64,000 nucleotides of DNA, taken from Adenophora triphylla var. japonica. Taxonomy: Eukaryota; Streptophyta; Magnoliopsida; Asterales; Campanulaceae. Numbering within the stretch: position 1 is the first letter of the stretch; each line of letters starts with the position of its first letter. The DNA is taken from positions 248,001-312,000 of the forward strand of contig JAFEMH010001468.1 of NCBI GenBank assembly GCA_022495995.1, read 5' to 3'. Shown piece after piece: positions 43,486 through 54,651 of the stretch. The position numbers were made by a program, and so were the translations under genes. The notes beneath the pieces were generated by a model. It made no database searches. It worked only from the letters and a program-made list of their open reading frames with translations, and was not told the DNA's origin.

Positions 43486-46063
43486 CTAGGCCTCCGATTC
43501 TTCTTCCTCCTCATCGCTGCTCAACTCATAAATGCTAGCCTCCCTCATCAAGTCCTCCTGGTCGCTCACATCAGACAAATGGACATTATCGTGCCCATAC
43601 TCAGCCAGCTGCTCCAGAATGTCAGCGTTGGGTCCCCGCCCCCAAGGCATAGCACTGGAAGAGTACTCCGAGGCCGATGAGGTAGGCGCTGTGCCCCGAC
43701 GTGCCGTCTCTTGCGCCTGTGCTCCTGTGCATCCGGCTGCCGCCTTCGAAGCGCGAGGCCGGCTTCCTCGAAGAGACCGGCACATGTCCTTCCCGGCCCT
43801 ATTGCCTGACCGGCCTATCGTAAGTGCGAGGCTGGAACACGAGAAAAAGAAGAGAAAAATCTCGAAAATCTCGAGAAAATTGCAAAAGCGAGAAAATGAA
43901 AGCTAAAAAGGGAATAAGACCCTAAGAGTACACTTACAAGTCTTTGTCGAGGCGCGGCAAGGTGTACTTGGGGCTCCCTAGCATCGGGGACGGTATCCTC
44001 ATCCTCCTCGGCACTCCATGGACCACATAGGACGGATGTGCGGGAGGGATCGGCGGGTCGATAGGCTCGTCCTCCCCATATCCCCGAGTGACCGCCGGCT
44101 TCACTAGCTTCGGGCGTCCTCGGGCGCTGCTCCACAAACACGGCGTAGGGGTGTCCACGTCGAAATACTCCTCCGCGGCCACGCACTGCACAGTACCTCT
44201 CAATCTCATCCTCGGCCGAGTCCACAGGCTGCGGCATCCGTCTTTGGAGGGTCGGAAGGAGTAATGGCATCTAGTGGGGGAACATGACCATGTCTTTGCC
44301 TCGAGAAGCGGTCCCCCCAGAGTAGATGACATCACATGTCGCCCAGTGAGCCACCTCCTCTGCCTCGTCACCTCGATAGCATCTCCCGGCAAGATCTCTG
44401 GATACACCCCCGGGGTAGAAGTCCGCTCCATCGTGCCCATCCACTGTTGATGACCGGCCTCACCATTTTGTAGTCGAAGGTAATCCGGGTCTTCCCCGTG
44501 AATTTATCTCTCGCGTCTCCCCTCCGGCGAACCATAGCGGGAAGATGGTGACATCACTCTGCTGGTTCCAAGGGAAGAACCCGATCACCTCGCAAAACCG
44601 GGCTGCATGTTCAAAACATCAAAAGGTCATTCTCTCTCTTATAAAAGTCTCAAGACAGAAAGAGAAAAGAGAAAAAAAAAAGGAGACTACCTCGAGGGCA
44701 AATGAAGCAATCCATGGAAGCTGGCCTTGTTCCATTGCATGCATCCGGGGAGAAGTAGAGCTCCGCCAATCCGGCCTCTCCCCGAGACCGTCCCGATCCC
44801 ATCCACATCCTCCGAGAGTCGAGGAGGCAAGTCATAGCTATCGTCCCAGAATTGGCAAAAATGGTGACCGATAGCATCAACCATATGAATGCTCTAGCCG
44901 GTGGCTGGGCGGTCACATCATTAGCGGCAAAATTACGCATGGAAGTACGGGCGCCACCTCGACATTCCGTGTCTCCATCCCGGCCCCTTCGGAATCAACT
45001 CAAACCCGACCAAAGCCTGAAACTCCTCTTTGTAATATGGTCCCTCCAGTCACGGGGCCTCCCGGTGAGCTGTAAGCCCGTAATAGCGGTGAAATCGGCG
45101 AGGAGTCAGCATCGGCTCTCCCGGCTCGGGTGAAAGCTATGTGTCTTGTCCCACTGGAACTCGGATAGGGCTGGACCAAGCCCTTGCTCTTACAGGTGAT
45201 GTGGACACCCCTGCCGATAGCCTCTACAAATGCATCCAAGCCGGTAGCCCTCACCAGCTGCTTGGGATTCATCCCATCCTTCTCAAAGTCCGGCATCCTC
45301 TGCCAAAGCTTGACCGCTATCTCCGACGGTCCTCTAGACTTGTTCTCCTCAGACAAGCACATCAAAAAGAAGCGTCAGTCCTTCATATCATTTCAAAAGC
45401 ATGCATATATTCAAAAGTGCACATATTTTTCAAAAGAAAAGCATTCATAAAAGTTTTTCTAGCATATTTTTTTTGCATCAAAAACGTGTCATTGCTTTCC
45501 TAAAGCACAAAATCACAATTCTTTGCACATAAGCATTATTTTTCAAATAAAATGGCATGCATGAATCATTTTCATCTTCCAAAATCATGTTTTCTCATTG
45601 AAAATCAGAATTTTGACCTAGTTCTAGCACAAGGCAAGAACTACGTCTCACATTTTAAAAAAAAAAAAAAATTCTCATTCTTACTTCATTTTGCGAGAAA
45701 AAAGTGAGTCATTCTCATAATTTTCATCAAACAAGTTGCACATTGCACATTTTTAGCCTCATAGGTTGTTCATGCATCTCAAAATCATTCAAAAATCCTA
45801 GGAAAAATCCTATAATTCGGGTCAAGCCCTAAATCATTCAAAAATCAAGCAAAATCATCGGATTTGAGCCAAATAAGATTGCTTACCCCAACCGATCGAG
45901 GGTTCGTTGATTTGTGCTCCCTTCTCCCCGGATAAAGCTCCGATGGAGGCGTAAGGAAGTCATACTTCCTCTCCGTCCTCACGAGCTCCTTCCTCCTCCT
46001 TCTCGCGGCCGCCGAGATGTTTCTCCTCGCTTGCCTTGGTATGGGATTGCCCTCCGGATCCAT
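43486..46063 (-). pseudogene. Antisense gene with plant mobile domain (PMD) in gypsy element 2
   Basis: Read against the element. A likely first exon starts at ATG ending 46063 (MDPEGNPIPRQARRN) and ends at GGTTGGG before GTAAGC near 45885. An AT-rich intron of about 500 bases follows, then an exon from about 45365 (KLWQRMPDFEKDG; GLDAFVEAIGRG). Hallmarks of the PMD family follow in shifting frames: DFTAITGLQLTGRPRDW near 45105-45055 and ARAFIWLMLSVTIFANSG near 44895-44840. A DVDGIGTVSGRGRIGGALLL block lies after them. The end is acidic (SSDEEEEESEA). PMD proteins (MAIL1-like) act in silencing and genome stability in plants, and the domain is known to have been captured by transposons. Frame shifts make this copy non-functional. 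Confidence 0.65.
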
Positions 46064-46459
46064 TTCAAATCAAAGGGAAGCAAAAGGGGTTGAAGAATTT
46101 CGAAATTCTCTCTCTCTTCTCTCTCTCTCTCAATTTGAAGTGGGCGGCAATGCAATGCCCAATGCCCGTTCAAAACCTGATTTTAAATAATCTGGAAAAA
46201 CAGGTTTCTAGCCGTACGGCTTCTTTTCTCCATCTCATGCCTTAGGGCGGCTTCATTCGCTACGAGCATAAATTACAATCCTGCCCCTGGACCTTCCACT
46301 TGGGCATGCAATTTCCGTTATCTTTTAACCAAGATAACATCTTTTCCGAAAATATCCCTTATCTCTTTAGCAATCAAGCTTTATTCCCAGTCGCCTCCGT
46401 TAATTCCGTTATAACGGGATAACACTAGGTGACAACCTCCGAATTGTCAGAACTCTAAA
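46064..46459. other. Region upstream of the antisense PMD gene
   Basis: On the minus strand this would be promoter and leader. It has a CT/GA-rich run (46107-46133) just before the ATG, and further copies of the GCCGTACGGCTTC motif near 46212. No TATA box was identified with confidence. Confidence 0.4.
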
Positions 46460-47160
46460 CTTGTGCTACCTCTATCCGCGAATAGTGAAGTATGCCCAAG
46501 TCATTCCAACTTGTGCTACCTCTATCCGCGAATAGTGAAGTATGCCCAAGTCATTCCAACTTGTGCTACCTCTATCCGCGAATAGTGAAGTATGCCCGAG
46601 TCATTCCAACTTGTGCTACCTCTATCAGCGAATAGTGAAGTATGCCCAAGTCATTCCAACTTGTGCTACCTCTATCAGCGAATAGTGAAGTATGCCCAAG
46701 TCATTCCAACTTGTGCTACCTCTATCCGCGAATAGTGAAGTATGCCCGAGTCATTCCAACTTGTGCTACCTCTATCCGCGAATAGTGAAGTATGCCCAAG
46801 TCATTCCAACTTGTGCTACCTCTATCCGCGAAATAGTGAAGTACGCCCAAGTCATTCCAACTTGTGCTACCTCTATCCGCGAAATAGTGAAGTATGCCCA
46901 AGTCATTCCAACTTGTGCTACCTCTATCCGCGAAATAGTGAAGTATGCCCAAGTCATTCCAACTTGTGCTACCACTATCCGCGAATAGTGAAGTATGCCC
47001 AAGTCATTCCAACTTGTGCTACCTCTATCCGCGAATAGTGATGCCCAGTCATTCCAGCTTGTGCTACCTCTTCCACGAATAGTGACGTATGCCCAAGTCA
47101 TTCTTGTGCTACCTCTCAAATAGTGACGTACGCTCAAGTTTCCCAACTTAAGTTGCCTCT
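46460..47160. repeat. 50-bp minisatellite, about 14 copies
   Basis: Unit begins CTTGTGCTACCTCTATCCGC and ends with GTCATTCCAA. Units start at 46461, 46511, 46561, 46611, 46661, 46711, 46761 and 46811, then three 51-bp units with an extra A, then degrading copies to about 47160. Each unit holds the inverted pair CTAT..ATAG around CCGCGA. It lies in the 3' untranslated region of gypsy element 2, where Tat elements commonly carry tandem repeats. Confidence 0.97.
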
Positions 47161-47684
47161 TCATAAAGAGATGGCGCCGTAAGCTCTAGCTTCGGTGGCT
47201 GTGACCTCCGAATTGTCAAAGTCTCAAGGATCCTAGACATCGTTCCTAACTATCTAGTGATGCTTGAACTACGATCAAGGCTTGATTCCTCAGGGATACG
47301 TAGGTAGCCTTTTATACAAGGTTCAGCCATTCGACCACTTTGGTCACCCTGTTCCTTTGTCACTCCTCAGTGATAAAGCGCCCCCTCATAAAAGTTCAAA
47401 TATTCGACCACCTGGGTCACTCCTAGCATATCCCCAGTAGGATCATTTGCTTGACCTCCTAGGTCATTTTCTCTGAGAGACCGGTTTCTCTTCTTCCTCC
47501 CCCGAGCGGATCCTAATTCCGAACTACGATCAAGGCTTGATTCCTCAGGGATACGTAGGTAGCCTTCCAAAGGTTCGGCCACTCGACCACCTTGGTCTCC
47601 CAATCCGTCTCGGCATTCGCCGAGATCGGATCCTTTTCTATCGACAACCCCACTCGCCTTGCAAGTGACGTTGCCGAGGGCTTC
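47161..47684 (+). other. 3' region of gypsy element 2 before its LTR
   Basis: A segment starting GAACTACGATCAAGGCTTG occurs twice (about 47268-47340 and 47521-47600), including the phrase AGGGATACGTAGGTAGCC. No clear polypurine tract remains: the bases before the LTR read GCCGAGGGCTTC. Confidence 0.6.
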
Positions 47685-49284
47685 TGTAAGTACCCAAATC
47701 GCTCATGCCTTAGGTTAATTTTCCCGACATTTCGGTAAATTTTCCGGTAATTCCCGGACCTTCCTAGTGTTCGGAAATGTCTGGAGCAGTCCAAATTTAA
47801 AATTAGGGCTGTAAGGAGCCTTCCTAATTAAGAAAACACGTTTTTCTTAATTAGGGGGAAGCTTCTAGAATGATGCCACCTTGCATGGTTCTAGAATGCT
47901 GAGTCATTGTGGATAATGCCGCACGGCCTCATTTGCAAAGAGCCTGCAGCCGCACGGCTTCATTAGCCTTATCCACTGCCTATAAATAGAACCCTCCTCT
48001 ACCCATTTCAACACACAACAACAACACCAACAGTCACACACACACCGGCGGCTCCCAGACGTGAAGAATCCCTTTGAAGGTTCAAGAAGGTGAAGAAGAA
48101 GCTCAAGAAGCCATCTCCCTCCTCCTTGAAGGTCCAAGACCAACCTCCTCCAAGCTCCGTCCAAAGAATCGAAGAAAACGATTGGTAACCTCGCACGCCC
48201 TACCTTTGCATCCTAATTGCATTATAAATTGCTCATTGCATTGTCTTTATATTGCTTGGGACTTGGTAGCTTAAAGATCATATCTTTATAATCCCCTTCC
48301 CCTTTTTCATGCATTAAGACCTCATTTGTCATAAAAATGTAGTCTTTTTCATAAAGGTGCATCCTTTGCACCTAAAACCCCCATTTTCCAATAAAAATGT
48401 TATCTTTATGCATCATTTGCATATAAAGATCAAATCTTTTTCAATAAAAATGCATCCTTTGCATCAAAACCCCCTTTTTCAATGCATCATTTGCATAAAA
48501 ATCAAATCTTTATGCATCATTTGCATAAAGATCATTTCTTTCAATCAAAAAGCATCATTTGCAACCTAAAAATGTCATCTTTTCATTAAAGATTCATTTT
48601 TCATCATGCATTTCCCCTTTCCCCCAACCTTGGAACGGACCGGTGTAAAAGTTCTCATCTTTGCATCGTTCCTTCCATTAAAGGTTCATGATTTCTTTAG
48701 GAAAAGGATAACCTTGAACCCTATATCTCCGATTATCGCTTAAGAATGAGTATGAAGCCTCTATACGAGCTCGACCGTCTTAAAGCGTAGGATTGATGGG
48801 CTAAGGACATTCCTTCCTAAAGAACCTCATCTTTGACCAAAAGAGAGTCATTCTCTCGATCACGCAAGTCCCGAGGGTCCCGAGGTTTAAAATGCGATGA
48901 TCATAAGTCATAAGATGAGGACGGGATCATAATCCCAAATACATAAATTCCAAGGAATCCCGAGCGACAACCAACAAATGGTTTTGTACGTCCGGAAGAT
49001 AACTTGGGACATTTCCCCCTTTTATTTTCAAACACATGCACACAAAGAAAGCACGCAAGCAAACACGATTAATGAAATCTAGGGAGACTTGCTCCGGCAA
49101 GGCACTTTGGGTGAACGCCAAACGTTCTTCCCAAGGGGTAACTTAACCTCCGAACCCATAAAACCTTTTTTTCAAAGTTTTGAGGTAATCAAAATGGCGT
49201 GGCGACTCCGTTTTTCAAATAACTCGGATGTCTTCAAACCCGCGTGAATTCCAATAAACAAAAAATTTTGGGCACACATTCACA
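47685..49284 (+). mobile_element. 3' LTR of gypsy element 2
   Basis: 1,600 bp, same start and end as the 5' LTR without the MITE. TATA box TATAAATAGA at 47981-47990. It ends TTCACA and is followed at once by sequence of another element. Confidence 0.9.
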
Positions 49285-50617
49285 ATGCCCCCAGATTCTC
49301 TCTTTGGGTCTTGCAATGGTCAGCCGCATTCTTACAAAAATGGCACTGGCTTTCAAATCTCTCTCTCAGGAATAACCCAGAGTCAGGAAACCTATGGCTC
49401 CTTACTATGAGCGCTAAGGGAGCTACCTCCCCATCACCAAGCATCATGCCGACCTGGATGTAGTTCTCTTTGGTCGTCCCTAATGTCTCCCAGCTGATTG
49501 GTCCCCGGCGAGCTACTTTCACAAGCTTCTTGTACAAAGCCTCGCTCCAGTCGGGCATCCAGTAATCTTCTTCTTTGGTCACTACCGAGGTCTCATTGGC
49601 CAAGGGAAACTCCCAACCCCTCATGATCTCTTCTACGATAACATGGGAGTTTCACCCAGACACTTTTGAAGGCAAATTCACAAACAGTTTAGGTGCATTC
49701 CGTTTGGTAGGGGTACTAATCCCTAATGTTTTTGTATCTACAGCGACTTTAAAGAACATTCTAAAAACATGGACACAAGGCTCGAAGCCCAGGAACCTAC
49801 AAATCATTGCAAAGCACACTAACACTCCACAAGTGTTAGCTCCCAAGTGCAAGGGAAGGGCGTCCATGTAATCCAAGAATTCGTTGATGAAGGGGTCCAA
49901 GGGAAGTCTTAGCCCGACCTCGAACTGGCCGTAAAAGAAGGCTACCCTGGTTGAATCCTTGGTCCAGGAGGCTTCCTTGGTAGAGGTCGACCCAAATTTA
50001 GCCATAAACTCAGCCTTCGAATAGTGAGTTAGCCTGAACACTTCCCTATTGATCTCACAAAACTCGTGAAGGATATTTATGCGACTTTCAGAGCCCTTTT
50101 TGCCCACAACCGGCCTGGGGGCCACATACCCTAGTTCATTCCTTCCTGGAGCAACCGTCGGGCTAAAGGCGTCAACAATTCTGGGGCTTGAAGAGGTGGA
50201 TGATGTAGCTTGTGATTGGTTCGCCCTATCTACAGAAGAAGAAACAGGGGAATCAGTCCTAAGTACAGATTCAGACGACCTACCTAAAGGCGACCTAGAT
50301 TCCCCTGGAAATCCTTGTCTATTCCTAAGGAAGGAAGGTTTATTGGGCCCTCTAATATAGAACATAACTAAGTGGTCGAGCAATTCATGAAAGAGGTGAA
50401 ACTGAAAAATCCTTTGGTCGCCTATTTCTAAATCATCTATGGTTTCTCCTACAGGCAAAACTAACTCACTGAAGCTTAAACCCCACCGGGACAAGATGGA
50501 CGTACACTCCTCCATGGTCATCTCCTTCCATACCCCACCTTTGAGTTTATATACTCTACGATTAACAGTGCAGTACCCATACCATACCCCAGGTTCACAA
50601 CTAAAAGTTCTAGCCAT
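49285..50617 (-). pseudogene. Antisense ORF of gypsy element 3 (putative gypsy-type transposon domain)
   Basis: Starts at ATG ending 50617 (MARTFSCEPGVW) and stays in one frame to the junction at 49285, with a single TGA near 49652. The family domain lies at about residues 220-300 (FFYGQFEVGLRLPLDPF; LPLHLGANTCGVLVCF; ICRFLGFEP). The same block is recognisable in the antisense gene of element 1, but the rest differs widely. The C-terminal part is lost because element 2's LTR follows. The function is unknown. Confidence 0.75.
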
Positions 50618-51790
50618 GGCGGAAGTTGAAAGGGAAACAAAGATTAAACCTAAAAGCGAAGGAATCGAAGGATACCTTAATTGGTTTGATGAAGATGGGT
50701 TTCTGGAAGCAAATCGTAAGCTCGAATACGCCGGAGGATCAGAGAAATTGCCTTGCTTTTGACTTGCTTGATTCGCCTGAGTAGTACTGAAGGTTTGTAA
50801 AGATGGAATTGGAAAAGGATTTTCCTTTTATACTTCTCCTTTTCTTTGCCGAAATTGGAAGGGTTGGCAGCGGTTAATTTCGAATTTGGAAAGTTGGGGG
50901 CACTACGGTAATTTCCTGTTATTCTCAACGCCAGTTACCGATGCAGATACTCAAGTGTCCGTACATTTAATACGTGTATTGCGGCGCATTAAACATATGT
51001 CTACTCGTCGAGCTTCCACAGTCGACCATCCATTATCGAGCTATATCAGAATTCATATATTTTTCATAACTTCCTGGTCGACCAAGTCAACTCAGAAAGT
51101 TGGGGGCCACTGAACGGAATAAAAATGACGGGCTAGGCCCAACGAGCGAAGCCCAGGTATTCAGGCATTATTGCCACCACGTCCCTAGTGGTTCGGCCCA
51201 ATTATTATCAGGCCTAAGGCCCAGCAGCAAAGATCAGTCGACCTAGCTCATTGTCTGACCTACCTGGTCCCGACCTGGCTTTGTCCGACATACGATCCAT
51301 GACTTAGAAAAATATTATCCGGCTATATCAATCAGTCAGGCCGACCTAGGCCATGCTAGTGACCTCGACCTATAAGACGTACGTTGACCTACGGTATCAT
51401 AACGTACGTGCAACTCTTTTCATAACTGAAGTCCTACAAATCAGGAGTCATTTACGCACGTGATCTCCTGCATGATTCTCTCCATGATCTTAGGGATTCT
51501 ACTCAATCCTACTACAATTCTATCTCATATCAACACTATAAATACCTCACATCATCCACGGTTTGAGGTAATTGCTATTTGCTATTCTAAATATCATCTT
51601 GTTCATTATAGTTTATTGCTCTATACACCATACTTACTCTCTTATTGCTCTATACACCATACTTACTCTCACACCCGAGGGTCTAAGCCGGAGATCATCC
51701 CGGCTAGTCGTGGGTTCCTTGTTGCAGGTCTAAAAAGCTTGGTGGTTGGTCTTATTGCTGGACGTAGGCTGATCAACACTATTCCTGCAG
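49285..51790 (+). mobile_element. Gypsy element 3, 3' fragment
   Basis: Contains an antisense ORF, a polypurine tract (AAAGTTGGGGGCCAC, ending 51110) and a 3' LTR starting TGAACGGAAT at 51111. The LTR has CTATAAATACC near 51535-51546. The LTR does not match that of element 1, so this is a different family with the same plan. Its 5' part is missing, cut off exactly at the LTR of element 2. The right end near 51790 is approximate. Confidence 0.75.
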
Positions 51791-51981
51791 AATCAATCTC
51801 TATCTAATTTTATCATATATTAATCAATAACTTAAATTAATGTCTGCATCATAAATCTTAATTTAAATCATAAAATTAATATACAGGCTAAAATTCCTAA
51901 ATTTTAAATTAAATAATAAATTATAAATTAATTTTTTTTATAATGCCAAGATAGAGTCTAAACTCAGAATTTATTCTCAAA

Positions 51982-52762
51982 GAGAATTGTTATTTACCCC
52001 CACAACTTTACTCAATACCCCCGCAATGCTAAGTCTACCCAATATTAACACTAGTCACACCGGCCCTCTTCCTATTTTACCCCTTTCTTCTTCGTCAGCC
52101 CACTCAAACCGCACCACCGACTGTTTAAAAAATTGCAATCCTCATTCTCCTCTACTAGAAATCGTTTTCTTCTTCTGCATAAACATGAATTCCAAAACCC
52201 AGAATTTTCAAGTCTTTGTTCAAGCTCCACAATTTCAAATCCCAATTCGTGCCCTAACCCTAACCCATGATCTGACTCTACGCCATCTCAAACTCTTTCT
52301 TCTTCCCCAAATTCACCCAATTCGAGCCCTAGACTCGTTCTTCTTCACATTAAATGGGCGAGCTCTCCCCGATTCTGCCACCGTAGGTGATGAAATTAAA
52401 CCATCCTCCACCCTCACGCTCCAGTTCCGCCTCCCTGGCGGCGGCGGAGATGGTGGATCCACTGTCTTAGAGTCCCGTAGTATTCAAATTAATCTATGTA
52501 AGAAAAGAAGAGAAGAAGGAAAATTAGAGATCTGATGAAGAAGAAATAAGAACAGAGAAGAGACGGAAGTTATATGCAGAAGAAGAAAACGATTTCTAGT
52601 AGAGGAAAATGAGGATTGCTAGTCGGTGGTGGGGGTTTGAGTGGGCTGATGAAGAAGAAAGGGGTAAAATAGGAAGAGGGCCGGTGTGACTAGTGTTAAT
52701 ATTGGGTAGACTTAGCATTGCGGGGGTATTGAGTAAAGTTGCGGGGGTAAATAACAATTCTC
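51982..52762 (+). mobile_element. Pack-MULE carrying an RTF2 fragment
   Basis: 781 bp with long terminal inverted repeats (51982-52182 and 52571-52762), starting GAGAATTGTTATTTACCCC. They are nearly identical apart from a small indel. The 9-bp TSD ATTCTCAAA is perfect on both sides (51973-51981 and 52763-52771), the standard mark of Mutator-like elements. There is no transposase. The middle is a captured plant gene fragment, described separately. Confidence 0.93.
52185..52535 (+). pseudogene. RTF2: Captured N-terminal fragment of RTF2 (replication termination factor 2)
   Basis: From the ATG at 52185 the reading frame gives MNSKTQNFQVFVQAP, a ubiquitin-like N-terminal region (RALTLTHDLTLRHLKLFLLP; FFFTLNGRALPDSATV; STLTLQFRLPGGGGDGG), as in plant RTF2. 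RTF2 is a conserved nuclear protein tied to splicing and replication. After the glycine-rich linker the text departs from the family (STVLESRSIQ) and stops at 52535. The Rtf2 RING-like domain is absent. The frame is open through the whole captured part, and the start lies just inside the left terminal repeat. It could be transcribed, but there is no evidence of function. Confidence 0.8.
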
Positions 52763-52771
52763 ATTCTCAAA

Positions 52772-54601
52772 TTGGGGTTCGAATTAGGGTATACATTATC
52801 CAATTTGGAATTCGAAATTGGGTTTACATCAATTTAGTGCTTGAAAAATGCAAAATTTTGTTATTTTTGGGTCTTGCCCCCACAAAATTATTGTATTACT
52901 CTCTATTAAGTTGCATGTGCTTGGACATTACAACTTAACTAGGATTTCTAACAGATTTCGTTAAAAAACCCTCAAATTATGCAAAAAATGTCACAATGTC
53001 ACGTTATATTTTAAATTGTAAAAATTGAAAAATCATGCCTCAAATGATATCCTATAAATGTTCAGTTCGTATTTTGTAATTAACCCATTACTTATCCAAG
53101 GTATCCCATTTATGCCGGAAAACTTATTAAAGATGATCAAAATTTAGCGCAACTTGGTGTTGAGAAGGGCTCCACCGGAGGAACAGAGTGCTCCAAATTT
53201 CCGGCGGCTTGTAGCTCGAATAAGTTCGTCGCCTCCGGCCACCACCATCCACTCCTCCGACCCACTGGACAGGTTCTACCCTCTCCCTCTTTTTTCTCTC
53301 TTACACGTACACACAAAAATGTGTGATTGACTTCCTTCCGTTGACTTTGCAACCTGCTTACTCTGTATACTATCTTCAAATTAACAATTGGTTATATTGT
53401 TCGTTTGCTACGCAATAATGGTAAGTCCAAGCAAATGTGAAATTTACTCTAAAAATGGTGGAATGGAAGGATGATAAATGGTTTTGCACATGATATGTTA
53501 TTCAATTGATAATCTAATTAGGTTTTCCCTTGAAAGAAAGATGAATCCCTAATTTTGAAATATTAGAATCGAAATTAGCGGATAATAATTGAATCAAAAT
53601 TGCTTACTTGACTATTTATAAGTCAAGTCTGCGTGAAACTTGAGAGAGACAAGCTTGTGAATGTTTCTTCAGTTTTAGGAACTTTCTGAATTGGCTTAAT
53701 TTGTCAGCTTAGCAATTTGTTTCATGAATCAAAATATCTAGCCTACTTTGTACTCCATCCGTCCCTAAAAGATAGTCTCACCTTTGATTTTGGTGGTCAA
53801 ATTCATTGATTTTGGCGGATGGAGTATTTGCTAGTTTGAAACTATTTATCTCCGTAAATGTGGATTTACTGCAATCCTGGACCCAACCGTAATTCTTTTG
53901 AATCACCCTTGTTGCCCTTTTGCTAAAACCTCACTTCTTTATCATGCCCCTTGAAACTAAAGAGGTCATGGTGTTAATCTAACACATTATGGACCTCTTT
54001 TGTGTAACTTTTCATGGATTTCTGATTACATCCAAGTAACATCTTGCTCCATATGACTTTGTTATTTGGGCGGCTTTGCTTGATTAGAACCATGGAAAGA
54101 GCTTATATTTTTTAGCCCGTCCTACCATGGCAAGGTGCCTCTAATTTAGGTTTAAGTCAAAATATTGCATGCTAGAACTTCTTATCGCTTCTACTAGCAA
54201 CCATCAACTAGGGTGCAATTGCTAGTTACTACCTCCATCCCAAAATAAATGTCAACTTTAAATTTTTGGTCAACTTGATTGAATTTAGACCAAAATTTAA
54301 TGAAAGTTTAATGATCTTCATGAAATCTTAAACATTTATATTGCTCGACCATTAAGAATAATATCAATTACAATTCTTACAATTTCATGAAGATCATTAA
54401 AAATTCATAAAGGTTTGGTTTAAGGGCAATCAAGTTGACCAAGAATGTGTAAGTATGACATTTATTGGGAACGGGGAGGGGGTGGGGGATATTTCTTATG
54501 GAACAAGAATACAAGCATTACCATTATTGGATTTAGGAAATGGCTAGAGCATATTATTAATAACACAAAAGAAAACTAACACATGATTTTATAGCTTTTG
54601 T
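52772..54601. other. Upstream region of the DUF247 gene with two small MITEs
   Basis: A GC-richer stretch at 53150-53272 ends CTGGACAG before GTTCTACC. It could be a leader exon spliced to an acceptor TTTTGTAG at about 54602, giving a 5' UTR intron for the DUF247 gene. A 76-bp Stowaway-like remnant (TACTCCATCCG.. to CGGATGGAGTA) lies at 53751-53826. A second MITE-like block at about 54229-54485 has ends ACCTCCATCCCAAAATAAATG and its approximate complement. No other gene is seen. Confidence 0.5.
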
Positions 54602-54651
54602 AGGTCAAAGCAACCTCTAAAGTATCACCCAATTAGTTCACGACTCAAAAC

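Larger units (their letters stand above)
32377..49284 (+). mobile_element. Tat-type Ty3/gypsy element 2 (about 16.9 kb), decayed
   Basis: Two LTRs starting TGTAAGTACCC and ending CATTCACA (32377-34631 and 47685-49284) enclose a PBS, remnants of gag and protease, pol with two RNase H domains, and a long 3' region. That region contains antisense genes and a 50-bp minisatellite. Size, dual RNase H, PBS type and the 3' tandem repeats fit the Tat/Ogre-like group. Flanking 5-mers differ (ACTAC left, ATGCC right). The left flank belongs to gypsy element 1 and the right flank to a different gypsy element. Confidence 0.88.

Noticed and set aside
46692..47038. Repetitive ORFs on both strands with a repeated IVKYAQVIPTCATSIRE-type peptide
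   Set aside because: They arise from the minisatellite whose 50/51-bp unit happens to lack stops.
46460..47160. Regular direct repeats resembling a CRISPR array
   Set aside because: Units are contiguous 50-mers without spacers, in a plant retrotransposon.
51111..51790. 3' LTR of gypsy element 1
   Set aside because: Start and end sequences and body do not match the LTR at 21590-22449; assigned to a different element.
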